Of a DNA stretch of 5,538 nt, positions 1 to 5,466 are shown one piece after another. The position numbers and the translations under genes are program-made. Source of the stretch: JBEIGE01 sp040382055 (GTDB lineage: Bacteria > Pseudomonadota > Gammaproteobacteria > Burkholderiales > Burkholderiaceae_C); NCBI GenBank assembly GCA_040382055.1, contig JBEIGE010000060.1:1-5538 (forward strand). Direction: 5' to 3'. How positions within the stretch are numbered: position 1 is the first letter of the stretch; each line of letters begins with the position of its first letter. Under the pieces are notes generated by a model, which worked only from the letters and a program-made list of their open reading frames with translations, searched no databases and was not told the DNA's origin.

Positions 1-794
1 AGCAGTTCCACTGTGCCCATTTCACGCATGTACATGCGCACCGGATCGGTGGTGCGGCCAAATTCGCTGTCCACAGTGGACAAAGCAGCTTCGGCTTCTT
101 CTTCGGCTTCTTCTTCACTGGCCACGGTAGGGCCAGTGTTGGTGATGAGCAAGGTTTCGTCGTCGGGGGTTTGTTCGTAAACCTGCACGCCCATGTCGTT
201 CAACATGGTGTTGACGACTTCCAAAGTTTCAGCGTCCACCAATTTGTCGGGCAAGTGGTCGGAGATTTCGCCGTGGGTCAGGTAGCCACGTGTCTTGCCC
301 AGCTTGATCAGCGCTTTGAGGCGCAAACGGCGCTTGGCCATGTCTTCCTCTGACAGCACGGTTTGGTCCAGGCCAAACTCTTTCATCAAGGCGCGCTCTT
401 TGGCTGCGCTGATCTTCATGCGCAGCGGCTTGACCTTCTCACCCGTGGCAACCGGCTCACCCGCCAGATCAGCCTCAATGTCAGACATGTCCATGTCATC
501 AACAGGTGCTGATGTGGCCGCGTTTTTGGCCTTGCGGCCCCGCTTGGCACCGGCCTTCTCAGGTGCTGCTTCTGCGCTGACAGCCTTGGCTGGGCGACCC
601 GGTTTTTTCTTGACGACCAGCTCTTCAGTGGCTTTGGGTTTGGATGTTTTGGCAGCGGCTTTAGGAGCAGCTTTAGGGGCGGCTTTAGGGGTAGCTTTGG
701 AAGTGGGCACAGGAGTGGCTTTGGATTTTGATTTGGATTGAACGACAGGCTTGGCAGCAGTTTTGACGGGCATTTTGGGCTTTTGAGCAGGCAT
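1..794 (-). CDS. rpoD: RNA polymerase major sigma factor RpoD (sigma-70), N-terminal 264 codons, cut by window edge
   Basis: Primary sigma factor that directs RNA polymerase to housekeeping promoters. Translating the minus strand from the ATG at 794 gives an open frame to the window edge. Residues about 125-215 match sigma-70 region 1.1 (MKISAAKERALMKEFG and a GKTRGYLTHGEISDHLP stretch). An acidic EEEAEEEAEAA linker follows at about 227-237. The frame then enters region 1.2 with the hallmark RTTDPVRMYMREMGTVEL, so identity is firm. The first 120 or so residues form a basic extension rich in Lys, Ala and Pro, with KATPKAAPKAAPKAAAK at 33-49 and two AT-hook-like cores (GRP at 66-68, RGR at 85-87); E. 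coli RpoD lacks it. The start is supported by GAGGT (801-805) six bases upstream. The gene lies downstream of dnaG on the same strand, 245 bp away. Regions 2-4 lie outside the window. Confidence 0.97.
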   Translation of the reverse strand, partial: MPAQKPKMPVKTAAKPVVQSKSKSKATPVPTSKATPKAAPKAAPKAAAKTSKPKATEELVVKKKPGRPAKAVSAEAAPEKAGAKRGRKAKNAATSAPVDDMDMSDIEADLAGEPVATGEKVKPLRMKISAAKERALMKEFGLDQTVLSEEDMAKRRLRLKALIKLGKTRGYLTHGEISDHLPDKLVDAETLEVVNTMLNDMGVQVYEQTPDDETLLITNTGPTVASEEEAEEEAEAALSTVDSEFGRTTDPVRMYMREMGTVEL

Positions 795-823
795 GATTCG
801 ACCTCAGGACATCAAAGACAGAC

Positions 824-847
824 AAAAAAATGCGCTGACAACAGCGC
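824..847 (-). terminator. Intrinsic terminator or attenuator in the rpoD leader
   Basis: Read on the minus strand, GCGCTG (847-842), loop TTGT, CAGCGC (837-832), then one A and seven T (830-824). A perfect 6-bp GC-rich stem with a tetraloop and a T-run is the standard form of a rho-independent terminator. It lies after dnaG and after the candidate rpoD promoter, but only about 30 bp before the rpoD ATG. No promoter was seen between it and rpoD, so transcripts must read through it; it probably sets the level of rpoD relative to dnaG. Function is inferred. Confidence 0.7.
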
Positions 848-997
848 TAGGCGACAGTGAAAGGAAAAACCTCAGTGGCAAGGGAGGAGGGCGAACATTT
901 GGGGTGCAATCCTTGCGGTAAGTTGGCCGGTTGTGAAATGCTTCATCGGTTGGCCGGGCCCGGAGGTGTTGCTGTCGCACTTTCCGAAAACAAATGG

Positions 998-1026
998 ATT
1001 ATACCCGCCATTCCACCAGCTGAAAT
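998..1026 (-). promoter_or_regulatory. Candidate internal sigma-70 promoter for rpoD
   Basis: A perfect TATAAT hexamer lies on the minus strand at 1003-998, just after the dnaG stop codon. The matching -35 is weak: ATTTCA (1026-1021) with a 17-bp spacer, or TTTCAG (1025-1020) with 16. Transcription would start near 991, giving a leader of about 197 nt before rpoD. A separate rpoD promoter near the dnaG end is usual in this operon family, which supports the call. The poor -35 keeps confidence moderate. Confidence 0.5.
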
Positions 1027-1039
1027 TTATGGGCTTGTT

Positions 1040-2905
1040 TCAGGGGTTTGGCGTCACCGCCTCCAGTTGGCGGCGGCGGGCTTGAAGCTCGCGGTAGCGC
1101 AACAGTTCAGACGGGTCGGCCTTGGACGCCTCAATGGCCTGGGTTTCCTGAATTTTCAGGTGATCGACCAGCATGCGGTTCATCAAACTACGCAGTTCAG
1201 ACGCCGATTCCTGCGCCTCGGTGGAGTGGTCCATACCGTTGTCTGACATCAGTTTGAGTGCAAGCGCCTCGGCAGGATGATCCCTGAGCCCTTCGCGCAA
1301 AGCAGCCCAGGGCTGCGGGCCGTGTTCGTGGAACTGGCTTTCCAGCCAACTGATCAGGGAGCCGTGGGGCGCTGGCAGCGCGCACAGCATGGCGTGGTCT
1401 TCGTTGGACAATAAATCCCAGTGCGCCATATGGCCCAGCAGCAGCCGCGTGGCGTGGTCGGCCCGGCTGAGGGGAACACTGCGGCCAGCCAACCTTGGCG
1501 CGGGTCTAAAATTTGTGGTTTTAGTGCCGTAACCCTTTTGGTAGCTGGACTCTTTGCTATTTTTTTGTGAGTATTTGTCGGCCTTGAAGCGGTTCTCAGG
1601 CGGTGACCAAAGCTCGGTGAGCTCCCGGCCATTGAGTTGAACCATCTCCGCGATTTCGCCCAGCAGTTGCCGCTTGAGTGCTCCGTCTGGCAGCAAGCTC
1701 CACAGTGGGCGGGCGTTGCTGGCCATGTGGGCGCGGCCTTCGGCGGTGTTCAGGTCGCAGCCTTCACGCGCCGCCTCCAGCAAAAAACGGCTCAGCGGCA
1801 ATGCCTCAGACACATAGCGGGCAAACGCTTCCTTGCCGAACTCACGGATAAAGCTGTCCGGGTCGTGCTCTTGGGGCAAGAAAAGAAACTTGACGCTGCG
1901 CACATCGGTGGCGTAGGGCAGGGCACCATCGAGTGCCTTGCGGGCGGCACGTCGGCCGGCTGCGTCGCCATCGAAGCTGAAAACCACAGAGTCGGTAAAG
2001 CGAAACAGCTTTTGCACGTGGTCCGGCGTGCAAGCCGTGCCCAGTGTGGCCACGGCGTTGGGAAAACCCAGTTGGGCCAGCGCCACCACGTCCATATAGC
2101 CTTCGGTAACCAGCACGTAGCCCTGATCGCGCAAGGCGTTTCTGGCTTCGAACAGCCCATAGAGCTCGCGCCCTTTGCTAAAGACCGGGGTTTCCGGTGA
2201 GTTCAAATACTTAGGCGTGCCGTCGCCCAGTACACGCCCGCCAAAGCCTATGCATTCGCCCTTGACGTTGCGGATGGGAAACATGATGCGGTCCCGAAAA
2301 CGGTCGTAGCGCTTTTCATCTGCGCTGTCATCATCCGCAGATGAAATGACCAGGCCGCTCTCAACCAGCAAGGCATCGTCATAGCTTGGAAAAACACTGG
2401 CCAAGCTGCGCCAGCCCTCGGGCGCGTAACCCAACCCGAACTGCTTGGCCACCTCGCCAGACAGGCCGCGTGTTTTGAGGTAGTTGACCGCTGCGGGTGA
2501 GTTTTTAAGGTGCTTGCGGTAGGCCTCGCCCGCTTTCTCAAGCACTTCAGAGAGCGTTGCTTGCTTGTCACGTTGTTCGGCGGCGCGGGCGCGGTCTTGC
2601 GGGCTGGCTTCGTCTTCGGGAACCTGCATGCCGTATTGCTGGGCCAGGTCTTTGACCGATTCCACAAAGGTCATACCTGCATGTTCCATCAAAAAACTGA
2701 TGGCATTGCCGTTTTTGCCGCAGCCAAAGCAGTGGTAGAACTGCTTGGCCGGGCTGACGCTGAAGGAGGGGGATTTTTCGCCATGAAAAGGGCACAGCCC
2801 CATGAAATTGGCCCCCCCTTTTTTGAGTTGCACATAACGGCCGACGATTTCAACCACGTCAGCGCGTGCCAGCAACTCCTGGATAAAGCTTTGGGGAATC
2901 GCCAT
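1040..2905 (-). CDS. dnaG: DNA primase DnaG
   Basis: Makes the short RNA primers for leading- and lagging-strand synthesis at the replication fork, working with the DnaB helicase. The 621-residue length suits the family. The N-terminal CHC2 zinc-binding domain has C38, H41, C59 and C62 (CPFH and CFGC). The catalytic core has the basic segment DRFRDRIMFPIRNVKGECIG (201-220), followed by FGGRVLGDG. The TOPRIM fold shows E268 in TEGYMD, the DGD pair D312/D314 in SFDGDAAGRRA, and HDPDSF at 347-352. A low-complexity polar linker (about 440-470, rich in K, S, Y and Q) leads to the C-terminal helicase-binding domain (about 480-621). All key residues are present, so the enzyme should be active. The ATG at 2905 begins MAIPQSFIQELLARADVVEIV, the usual primase start; no strong Shine-Dalgarno precedes it. 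It lies between the SDR gene (81 bp upstream) and rpoD (245 bp downstream), all co-directional. The usual rpsU neighbour is absent. Confidence 0.98.
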   Translation of the reverse strand: MAIPQSFIQELLARADVVEIVGRYVQLKKGGANFMGLCPFHGEKSPSFSVSPAKQFYHCFGCGKNGNAISFLMEHAGMTFVESVKDLAQQYGMQVPEDEASPQDRARAAEQRDKQATLSEVLEKAGEAYRKHLKNSPAAVNYLKTRGLSGEVAKQFGLGYAPEGWRSLASVFPSYDDALLVESGLVISSADDDSADEKRYDRFRDRIMFPIRNVKGECIGFGGRVLGDGTPKYLNSPETPVFSKGRELYGLFEARNALRDQGYVLVTEGYMDVVALAQLGFPNAVATLGTACTPDHVQKLFRFTDSVVFSFDGDAAGRRAARKALDGALPYATDVRSVKFLFLPQEHDPDSFIREFGKEAFARYVSEALPLSRFLLEAAREGCDLNTAEGRAHMASNARPLWSLLPDGALKRQLLGEIAEMVQLNGRELTELWSPPENRFKADKYSQKNSKESSYQKGYGTKTTNFRPAPRLAGRSVPLSRADHATRLLLGHMAHWDLLSNEDHAMLCALPAPHGSLISWLESQFHEHGPQPWAALREGLRDHPAEALALKLMSDNGMDHSTEAQESASELRSLMNRMLVDHLKIQETQAIEASKADPSELLRYRELQARRRQLEAVTPNP

Positions 2906-2931
2906 GTCTATGACACAAGTGGCTCAATCGC

Positions 2932-2978
2932 CAAACACCATGCCCACAAGCACCGTACCCACAAACACCATGCCCACA
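2932..2978. repeat. Three tandem 15-bp repeats between the SDR gene and dnaG
   Basis: Copies lie at 2932-2946, 2947-2961 and 2962-2976. Copies 1 and 3 are identical (CAAACACCATGCCCA); copy 2 differs at three positions. Including the trailing CA, an exact 17-bp match occurs at 2932-2948 and 2962-2978. The array fills most of the 81-bp gap before dnaG. It could be a slippage-prone spacer, a protein-binding array or a mere minisatellite; the sequence does not decide. On the minus strand the unit is G/T-rich and can be read through as a very short hydrophobic peptide, but no ribosome binding site supports that. Confidence 0.85.
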
Positions 2979-2986
2979 CAGGCGGC

Positions 2987-3745
2987 TTATCTTGGTGCCA
3001 GACGAATCGCCCCGTCCAGACGAATCACCTCGCCATTGAGCATGTCGTTCTCAAAAATATGCTTGGCCAGTTTGGCGTAGTCTGCCGGTGTACCCAGTCT
3101 GGAAGGAAATGGCACGCTGGCAGCCAGCGAGTCTTGGACCTCCTTGGGCATGCCAAACATCATGGGTGTGCCGAAAATTCCGGGCGCGATGGTCATATTG
3201 CGAATGCCATTGCGTGCCAGATCGCGGGCAATAGGCAGGGTCATGCCCACAATGCCGCCCTTGGAGGCGCTGTAGGCGGCCTGACCAATCTGGCCGTCAT
3301 AGGCCGCAACCGACGCGGTAGAAATCATCACGCCGCGCTCACCCGTGGGCTCGGGATCGTTCTTGCACATGGCATCAGCAGCCAGGCGAATCATGTTGAA
3401 GCTGCCCACCAGATTGACGGTGATGCACTTGCTGAACACACCCAGGGCGTGAGCCCCGTTTTTGCCCACGGTTTTTTCTGCCGGCGCGATACCCGCGCAG
3501 TTGACCAAGCCCATCAGTTTGCCCAGCCCAAGCGCTGCGGCGACAACGGCTTGGCCATCGGCTTCCTGGCTTACATCGCATTTGACGAAAACGCCACCAA
3601 TCTCCATGGCAATGGCCTCGCCCTTGTCTACCTGCATGTCGGCAATGACCACCTTGCCCCCATTGGCGGCCAGCATGCGTGCCGTACCTTCACCCAGCCC
3701 GGAAGCTCCCCCGGTAACGATGAAAACCTTGCCTGAAATGTCCAT
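2987..3745 (-). CDS. Short-chain dehydrogenase/reductase, probable 3-hydroxyacyl-CoA dehydrogenase (HSD17B10-like)
   Basis: A classical SDR of 252 residues (family usual about 250). The Rossmann fold starts with the nucleotide-binding motif TGGASGLG (11-18). D36 at the end of the second strand suggests NAD(H) rather than NADP(H). CDV (56-58) and NCAG (82-85) are further cofactor-side motifs. The catalytic tetrad is N111, S145, Y158 and K162 (YSASK). The body, with the SASKGGIVGMTLPIARDLA helix and IAPGIFGTPMM after it, resembles the type-2 3-hydroxyacyl-CoA dehydrogenases, which oxidise the 3-hydroxy group in beta-oxidation or branched-chain amino-acid breakdown; the exact substrate is inferred. 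GGAG (3755-3752) six bases before the ATG supports the start. It is first in a co-directional run with dnaG and rpoD. No metabolic partner gene lies nearby in the window. A general NAD-dependent alcohol or steroid dehydrogenase is the alternative. Confidence 0.93.
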   Translation of the reverse strand: MDISGKVFIVTGGASGLGEGTARMLAANGGKVVIADMQVDKGEAIAMEIGGVFVKCDVSQEADGQAVVAAALGLGKLMGLVNCAGIAPAEKTVGKNGAHALGVFSKCITVNLVGSFNMIRLAADAMCKNDPEPTGERGVMISTASVAAYDGQIGQAAYSASKGGIVGMTLPIARDLARNGIRNMTIAPGIFGTPMMFGMPKEVQDSLAASVPFPSRLGTPADYAKLAKHIFENDMLNGEVIRLDGAIRLAPR

Positions 3746-3766
3746 ATTGATCTCCGGAAAACGGGT

Positions 3767-3795
3767 ATTTGAATTGACGATGAATCACGGTTCAA
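3767..3795 (-). promoter_or_regulatory. Candidate promoter of the SDR gene
   Basis: On the minus strand, TTGAAC (3795-3790) and TCAAAT (3772-3767) are 17 bp apart, each matching four of six consensus bases. The predicted start near 3760 would leave a leader of about 15 nt that contains the GGAG ribosome binding site at 3755-3752. The spacing is good but the boxes are modest. Confidence 0.4.
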
Positions 3796-3803
3796 GCGAA
3801 CCG
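3788..3803. promoter_or_regulatory. Perfect inverted repeat overlapping the SDR promoter -35, possible operator
   Basis: CGGTTC (3788-3793), AAGC, GAACCG (3798-3803): two perfect 6-bp arms around four bases. No T-run follows on either strand, so it is not a terminator. It covers the candidate -35 of the SDR promoter, a common place for a repressor site. No regulator can be named from the sequence. Confidence 0.4.
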
Positions 3804-3881
3804 GTCAATGATTATGGCTCAGGGATTTGCAGCAATAGCCCCCCAGGCGTGGCCATCAATCACCGTGGGCAAATGAACTGC

Positions 3882-3887
3882 TATACT
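3882..3887 (+). promoter_or_regulatory. -10 element of the tRNA-Val promoter
   Basis: TATACT matches five of six consensus bases and ends 17 bp before the first tRNA base, so the primary transcript would have a leader of about 11 nt. The stretch after it (GCACCCC) is a GC-rich discriminator, as often found on stable-RNA promoters under stringent control. No good -35 hexamer is seen at 16-18 bp. Confidence 0.5.
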
Positions 3888-3904
3888 GCACCCCTTCTGA
3901 ATTC

Positions 3905-3981
3905 AGGCGCATAGCTCAGCTGGTTAGAGCACCACCTTGACATGGTGGGGGTCGTTGGTTCGAGTCCAATTGCGCCTACCA
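3905..3981 (+). tRNA. tRNA-Val (anticodon GAC)
   Basis: A 77-nt cloverleaf folds by eye. The acceptor stem AGGCGCA (3905-3911) pairs with TGCGCCT (3971-3977). The D arm is GCTC/GAGC around AGCTGGTTA. The anticodon stem CCACC/GGTGG encloses the loop TTGACAT, giving anticodon GAC, which reads GUC and GUU valine codons. The T arm GTTGG/CCAAT encloses TTCGAGT with one G-U pair. Discriminator A3978 and an encoded CCA (3979-3981) complete the gene. It is transcribed away from the SDR gene and toward the 3' end of intI, with a strong terminator 36 bp downstream. Confidence 0.97.
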
Positions 3982-4016
3982 AATTCCATTATTTTCCCCA
4001 AGGGGAACATGATCAT

Positions 4017-4053
4017 AAGCCCGCTTCTCCCTTTGAAGGCGGGCTTTTTATTT
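4017..4053 (+). terminator. Rho-independent terminator after tRNA-Val
   Basis: AAGCCCGC (4017-4024) pairs perfectly with GCGGGCTT (4039-4046), and TTC/GAA can extend the stem past one bulged G. The run TTTTTATTT (4045-4053) overlaps the stem end. This is a strong intrinsic terminator for the tRNA transcript. It also separates the housekeeping side from the integron. Confidence 0.92.
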
Positions 4054-4253
4054 GCTTCAATTTTTGCCTCAGGGCTTGTGAAAACTGCCACTCAACGTGG
4101 CTACAGTAGGCAAGTTCGTACTGCTTATGTGCGAGTGCATACACCAGACCCAAGCAGAATTACAGGAGTTCAAACTGAGCTTTCAAAAGCGGACGTTGGT
4201 TATCGCTTGCCGAATGCAATAGCCACAGGATGTATCGCAGCAACTGCACCCAA
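4054..4253. other. Spacer between tRNA terminator and intI 3' end, no gene seen
   Basis: About 200 bp with no convincing coding frame on either strand. An open frame that crosses it on the plus strand begins inside the tRNA gene and shows no recognisable domain. I looked for attC cores (GTTRRRY with a paired RYYYAAC) and found none that fits. The only structured element is the weak hairpin at 4081-4101. Confidence 0.6.
4081..4101 (-). terminator. Weak terminator-like hairpin downstream of intI
   Basis: On the minus strand, GCCAC (4101-4097), loop GTTGA, GTGGC (4091-4087), then AGTTTT. The stem is only five pairs and the T-run four, about 150 bp past the intI stop. It might end the integrase transcript, but it is near the limit of what chance would give. 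Confidence 0.3.
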
Positions 4254-5264
4254 TCAAACATTCAGGTTCGTTAAGGAATCCAAGGGGCTTGCGGTACCAC
4301 CCGCTGCCACCTTCAGCACGTGCGTGTAAATCATCGTTGTGCTGACATCGGAGTGACCCAACAACTCTTGCACCGTACGGATGTCCGTCCCAGCCTGCAA
4401 TAAATGAGTAGCAAATGAATGGCGGAGGGTATGTACTGATACAGGCTTTGCAATACCTGCCTGCGCCACGGCCACTTTAAGTGCCCGCTGGACGCGATCT
4501 TCGTACAAATGATGCCGTCTTTCTATGCCGCTTCGAGGGTCAATTGACAACGTAGGAGATGGAAACATCCAAAACCAAGCCCATGTGTGGCCAATGCGGG
4601 GGTACTTTTGTTCTAGCGCATAAGGTGACTCCACACCGCCACGCTGCGCCAGCCTATCAGCCTCCCACTGACTCCGCGCCGCCAACAACTGTGTGCGCAA
4701 TGCAGGAGCCAATGATCGAGGCAGCATCACAACTCTATCTTTGCCCCCTTTGGCTTCGCGCACGATGATGACGTGCCGGTCGAAATCCACATCCTTGATG
4801 CGAAGGCGCATGGTCTCCATGAGGCGCATACCGGTGCCATACAGCAGCCGAGCCAATAGCGCAGTCGTTCCATCCATGTGTGCCAGTACGCCAGCGACCT
4901 CCTCTTTGGTTAAAACGCTGGGGATGCGTCGCTTATTGGTGGGTCGGTTAATGTCATTGAGCCATGGCAGCTCAATATCCAATACCTCCCGGTACAAAAA
5001 CAAAATAGCGCTCAAGGCCTGGTTGTGGGTGGATGCAGAAACCTTGCGCTCCGTAGCAAGCATGGTGAGAAAAGCCTCCACCCCAGGTGCCCCGATGTTG
5101 CGAGGATGCTGCATTTGCCCATTGCGCCCATGCCAACGAATGAAAAACCTGACCCAATACTGATAAACCTTCTCGGTGTTGAGGCTATAGTGCAAATACC
5201 GAATGCGCTCTCGCATCTGATCCATCAAACGAGTGGACTTCAACGGGGGCGTGCCGGGTTTCAT
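4254..5264 (-). CDS. intI: Integron integrase IntI (tyrosine recombinase)
   Basis: Site-specific recombinase that inserts and excises gene cassettes by recombining attI with the folded single-stranded attC sites. The protein has 336 residues, usual for IntI. The N-terminal SAM-like DNA-binding domain (about 14-100) begins LMDQMRERIRYLHYSLNTEKVY, typical of integron integrases. The catalytic domain has R147 (TGMRLME), the beta-hairpin lysines K172/K175, H278 and R281 (HTLRHS), H304 (LLGHSD) and the nucleophile Y313 (MIYTHV). The extra segment that sets IntI apart from XerC/XerD lies at about 215-240 (YALEQKYPRIGHTWAWFWMF). The frame is intact with no missing catalytic residue, so it should be active. 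The first ATG (5264) gives the common short N-terminal tail; no Shine-Dalgarno precedes it, so translation may be weak. It is divergent from the presumed cassette array, the usual integron layout, and has a LexA box at its promoter. Confidence 0.96.
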   Translation of the reverse strand: MKPGTPPLKSTRLMDQMRERIRYLHYSLNTEKVYQYWVRFFIRWHGRNGQMQHPRNIGAPGVEAFLTMLATERKVSASTHNQALSAILFLYREVLDIELPWLNDINRPTNKRRIPSVLTKEEVAGVLAHMDGTTALLARLLYGTGMRLMETMRLRIKDVDFDRHVIIVREAKGGKDRVVMLPRSLAPALRTQLLAARSQWEADRLAQRGGVESPYALEQKYPRIGHTWAWFWMFPSPTLSIDPRSGIERRHHLYEDRVQRALKVAVAQAGIAKPVSVHTLRHSFATHLLQAGTDIRTVQELLGHSDVSTTMIYTHVLKVAAGGTASPLDSLTNLNV

Positions 5265-5270
5265 GGATAA

Positions 5271-5299
5271 TTTATAACTGTGTATTTATCCAGTATATT
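5271..5299 (+). promoter_or_regulatory. Candidate outward cassette promoter (Pc)
   Basis: On the plus strand, TTTATA (5271-5276) and TATATT (5294-5299) are 17 bp apart, with four and five consensus matches. Transcription would start near 5306 and run through attI into the first cassette. The LexA box at 5278-5293 lies wholly in the spacer, so LexA should compete with RNA polymerase here. The region is AT-rich, which makes chance matches easier. Confidence 0.4.
5278..5293. promoter_or_regulatory. LexA (SOS) box at the intI promoter
   Basis: CTG (5278-5280), ten AT-rich bases, CAG (5291-5293). The 20-bp site at 5276-5295 matches the E. coli LexA consensus TACTGTATATATATACAGTA at 16 of 20 positions. 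It starts 13 bp before the intI ATG and overlaps the end of the intI -10 box and the expected start site. LexA control of intI is well established for several integrons, which agrees with this position. Confidence 0.8.
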
Positions 5300-5320
5300 C
5301 GCGTCTAATTGAGGCTGCAA
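5292..5320 (-). promoter_or_regulatory. Promoter of intI (PintI)
   Basis: On the minus strand, TTGCAG (5320-5315) and TATACT (5297-5292) are 17 bp apart; the -10 matches five of six bases and the -35 three. Transcription would begin near 5285, leaving about 20 nt before the ATG. The -10 overlaps the LexA box by two bases, so bound LexA would block it until the SOS response. Confidence 0.55.
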
Positions 5321-5354
5321 GCCACTTTCAGGGAGTTTTAATGTCCAGAATATC

Positions 5355-5405
5355 GAGCAGCGGCCAGTTTATAGAGCAGCTTTTGCTCCATACATTACGT
5401 TAAAT
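5355..5405 (+). other. attI: Candidate integron attachment site attI
   Basis: The site has the core GTTAAAT (5399-5405), an exact match to GTTRRRY, where IntI exchange would fall between G5399 and T5400. Upstream lie two direct repeats of GAGCAGC (5355-5361 and 5374-5380), 19 bp apart, resembling the DR1/DR2 strong IntI-binding sites of attI1, which also share a GCAGCA-type sequence. GAGCA/TGCTC (5374-5378, 5384-5388) forms a short inverted repeat next to the core. It sits between intI and a plus-strand gene, where attI is expected. Outer limits are approximate. Confidence 0.65.
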
Positions 5406-5451
5406 TTCACGCAAATCGCCTCAGTCGATCGTCGCCCAGTTATCTCAAACG

Positions 5452-5460
5452 TGCTATATT
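5452..5460 (+). promoter_or_regulatory. Extended -10 promoter of the first cassette gene
   Basis: TGCTATATT carries the TGn extension and a -10 hexamer with five of six matches. No -35 is evident, as is common for extended -10 promoters. The hexamer ends only six bases before the ATG, so transcription should start at or within a base or so of it and the mRNA would be leaderless. It lies inside the presumed cassette, so the gene would not depend on Pc. Confidence 0.5.
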
Positions 5461-5466
5461 TCTCGT

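Noticed and set aside
295..741. A plus-strand open frame rich in Ala, Leu and Gly
   Set aside because: It is antisense to the low-complexity Lys/Ala/Pro region of rpoD, and the repetitive composition explains it.
890..930. Heat-shock (sigma-32) promoter ahead of rpoD, with CTTACC and CCCCAAAT on the minus strand
   Set aside because: The -35 match is poor and the spacer of about 12 bp is shorter than usual for sigma-32 promoters.
922..957. Two copies of GTTGGCCGG (922-930 and 949-957) in the rpoD leader
   Set aside because: Nine-base GC-rich direct repeats with no further structure around them; not enough to call a regulatory element.
2911..2970. Tiny hydrophobic leader peptide on the minus strand across the tandem repeats
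   Set aside because: No ribosome binding site, about 15 codons only, and the repeat itself makes the frame open.
2510..3736. A 408-codon open frame on the plus strand
   Set aside because: It runs antisense through dnaG, the repeat gap and the SDR gene, both firmly identified, and its His/Ala/Gly-rich product shows no domain; it is a by-product of GC-rich codon use.
4188..4203. GTTGGTT-type sequence downstream of intI as an attC or attI core, or a duplicated tRNA end
   Set aside because: It breaks GTTRRRY at the third purine position and has no paired RYYYAAC arm; the 8-bp match to the tRNA T arm is within chance.
3937..4329. A 130-codon plus-strand open frame with a hydrophobic stretch
   Set aside because: It starts inside the tRNA gene, crosses a strong terminator and overlaps the intI 3' end, with no ribosome binding site or recognisable domain.
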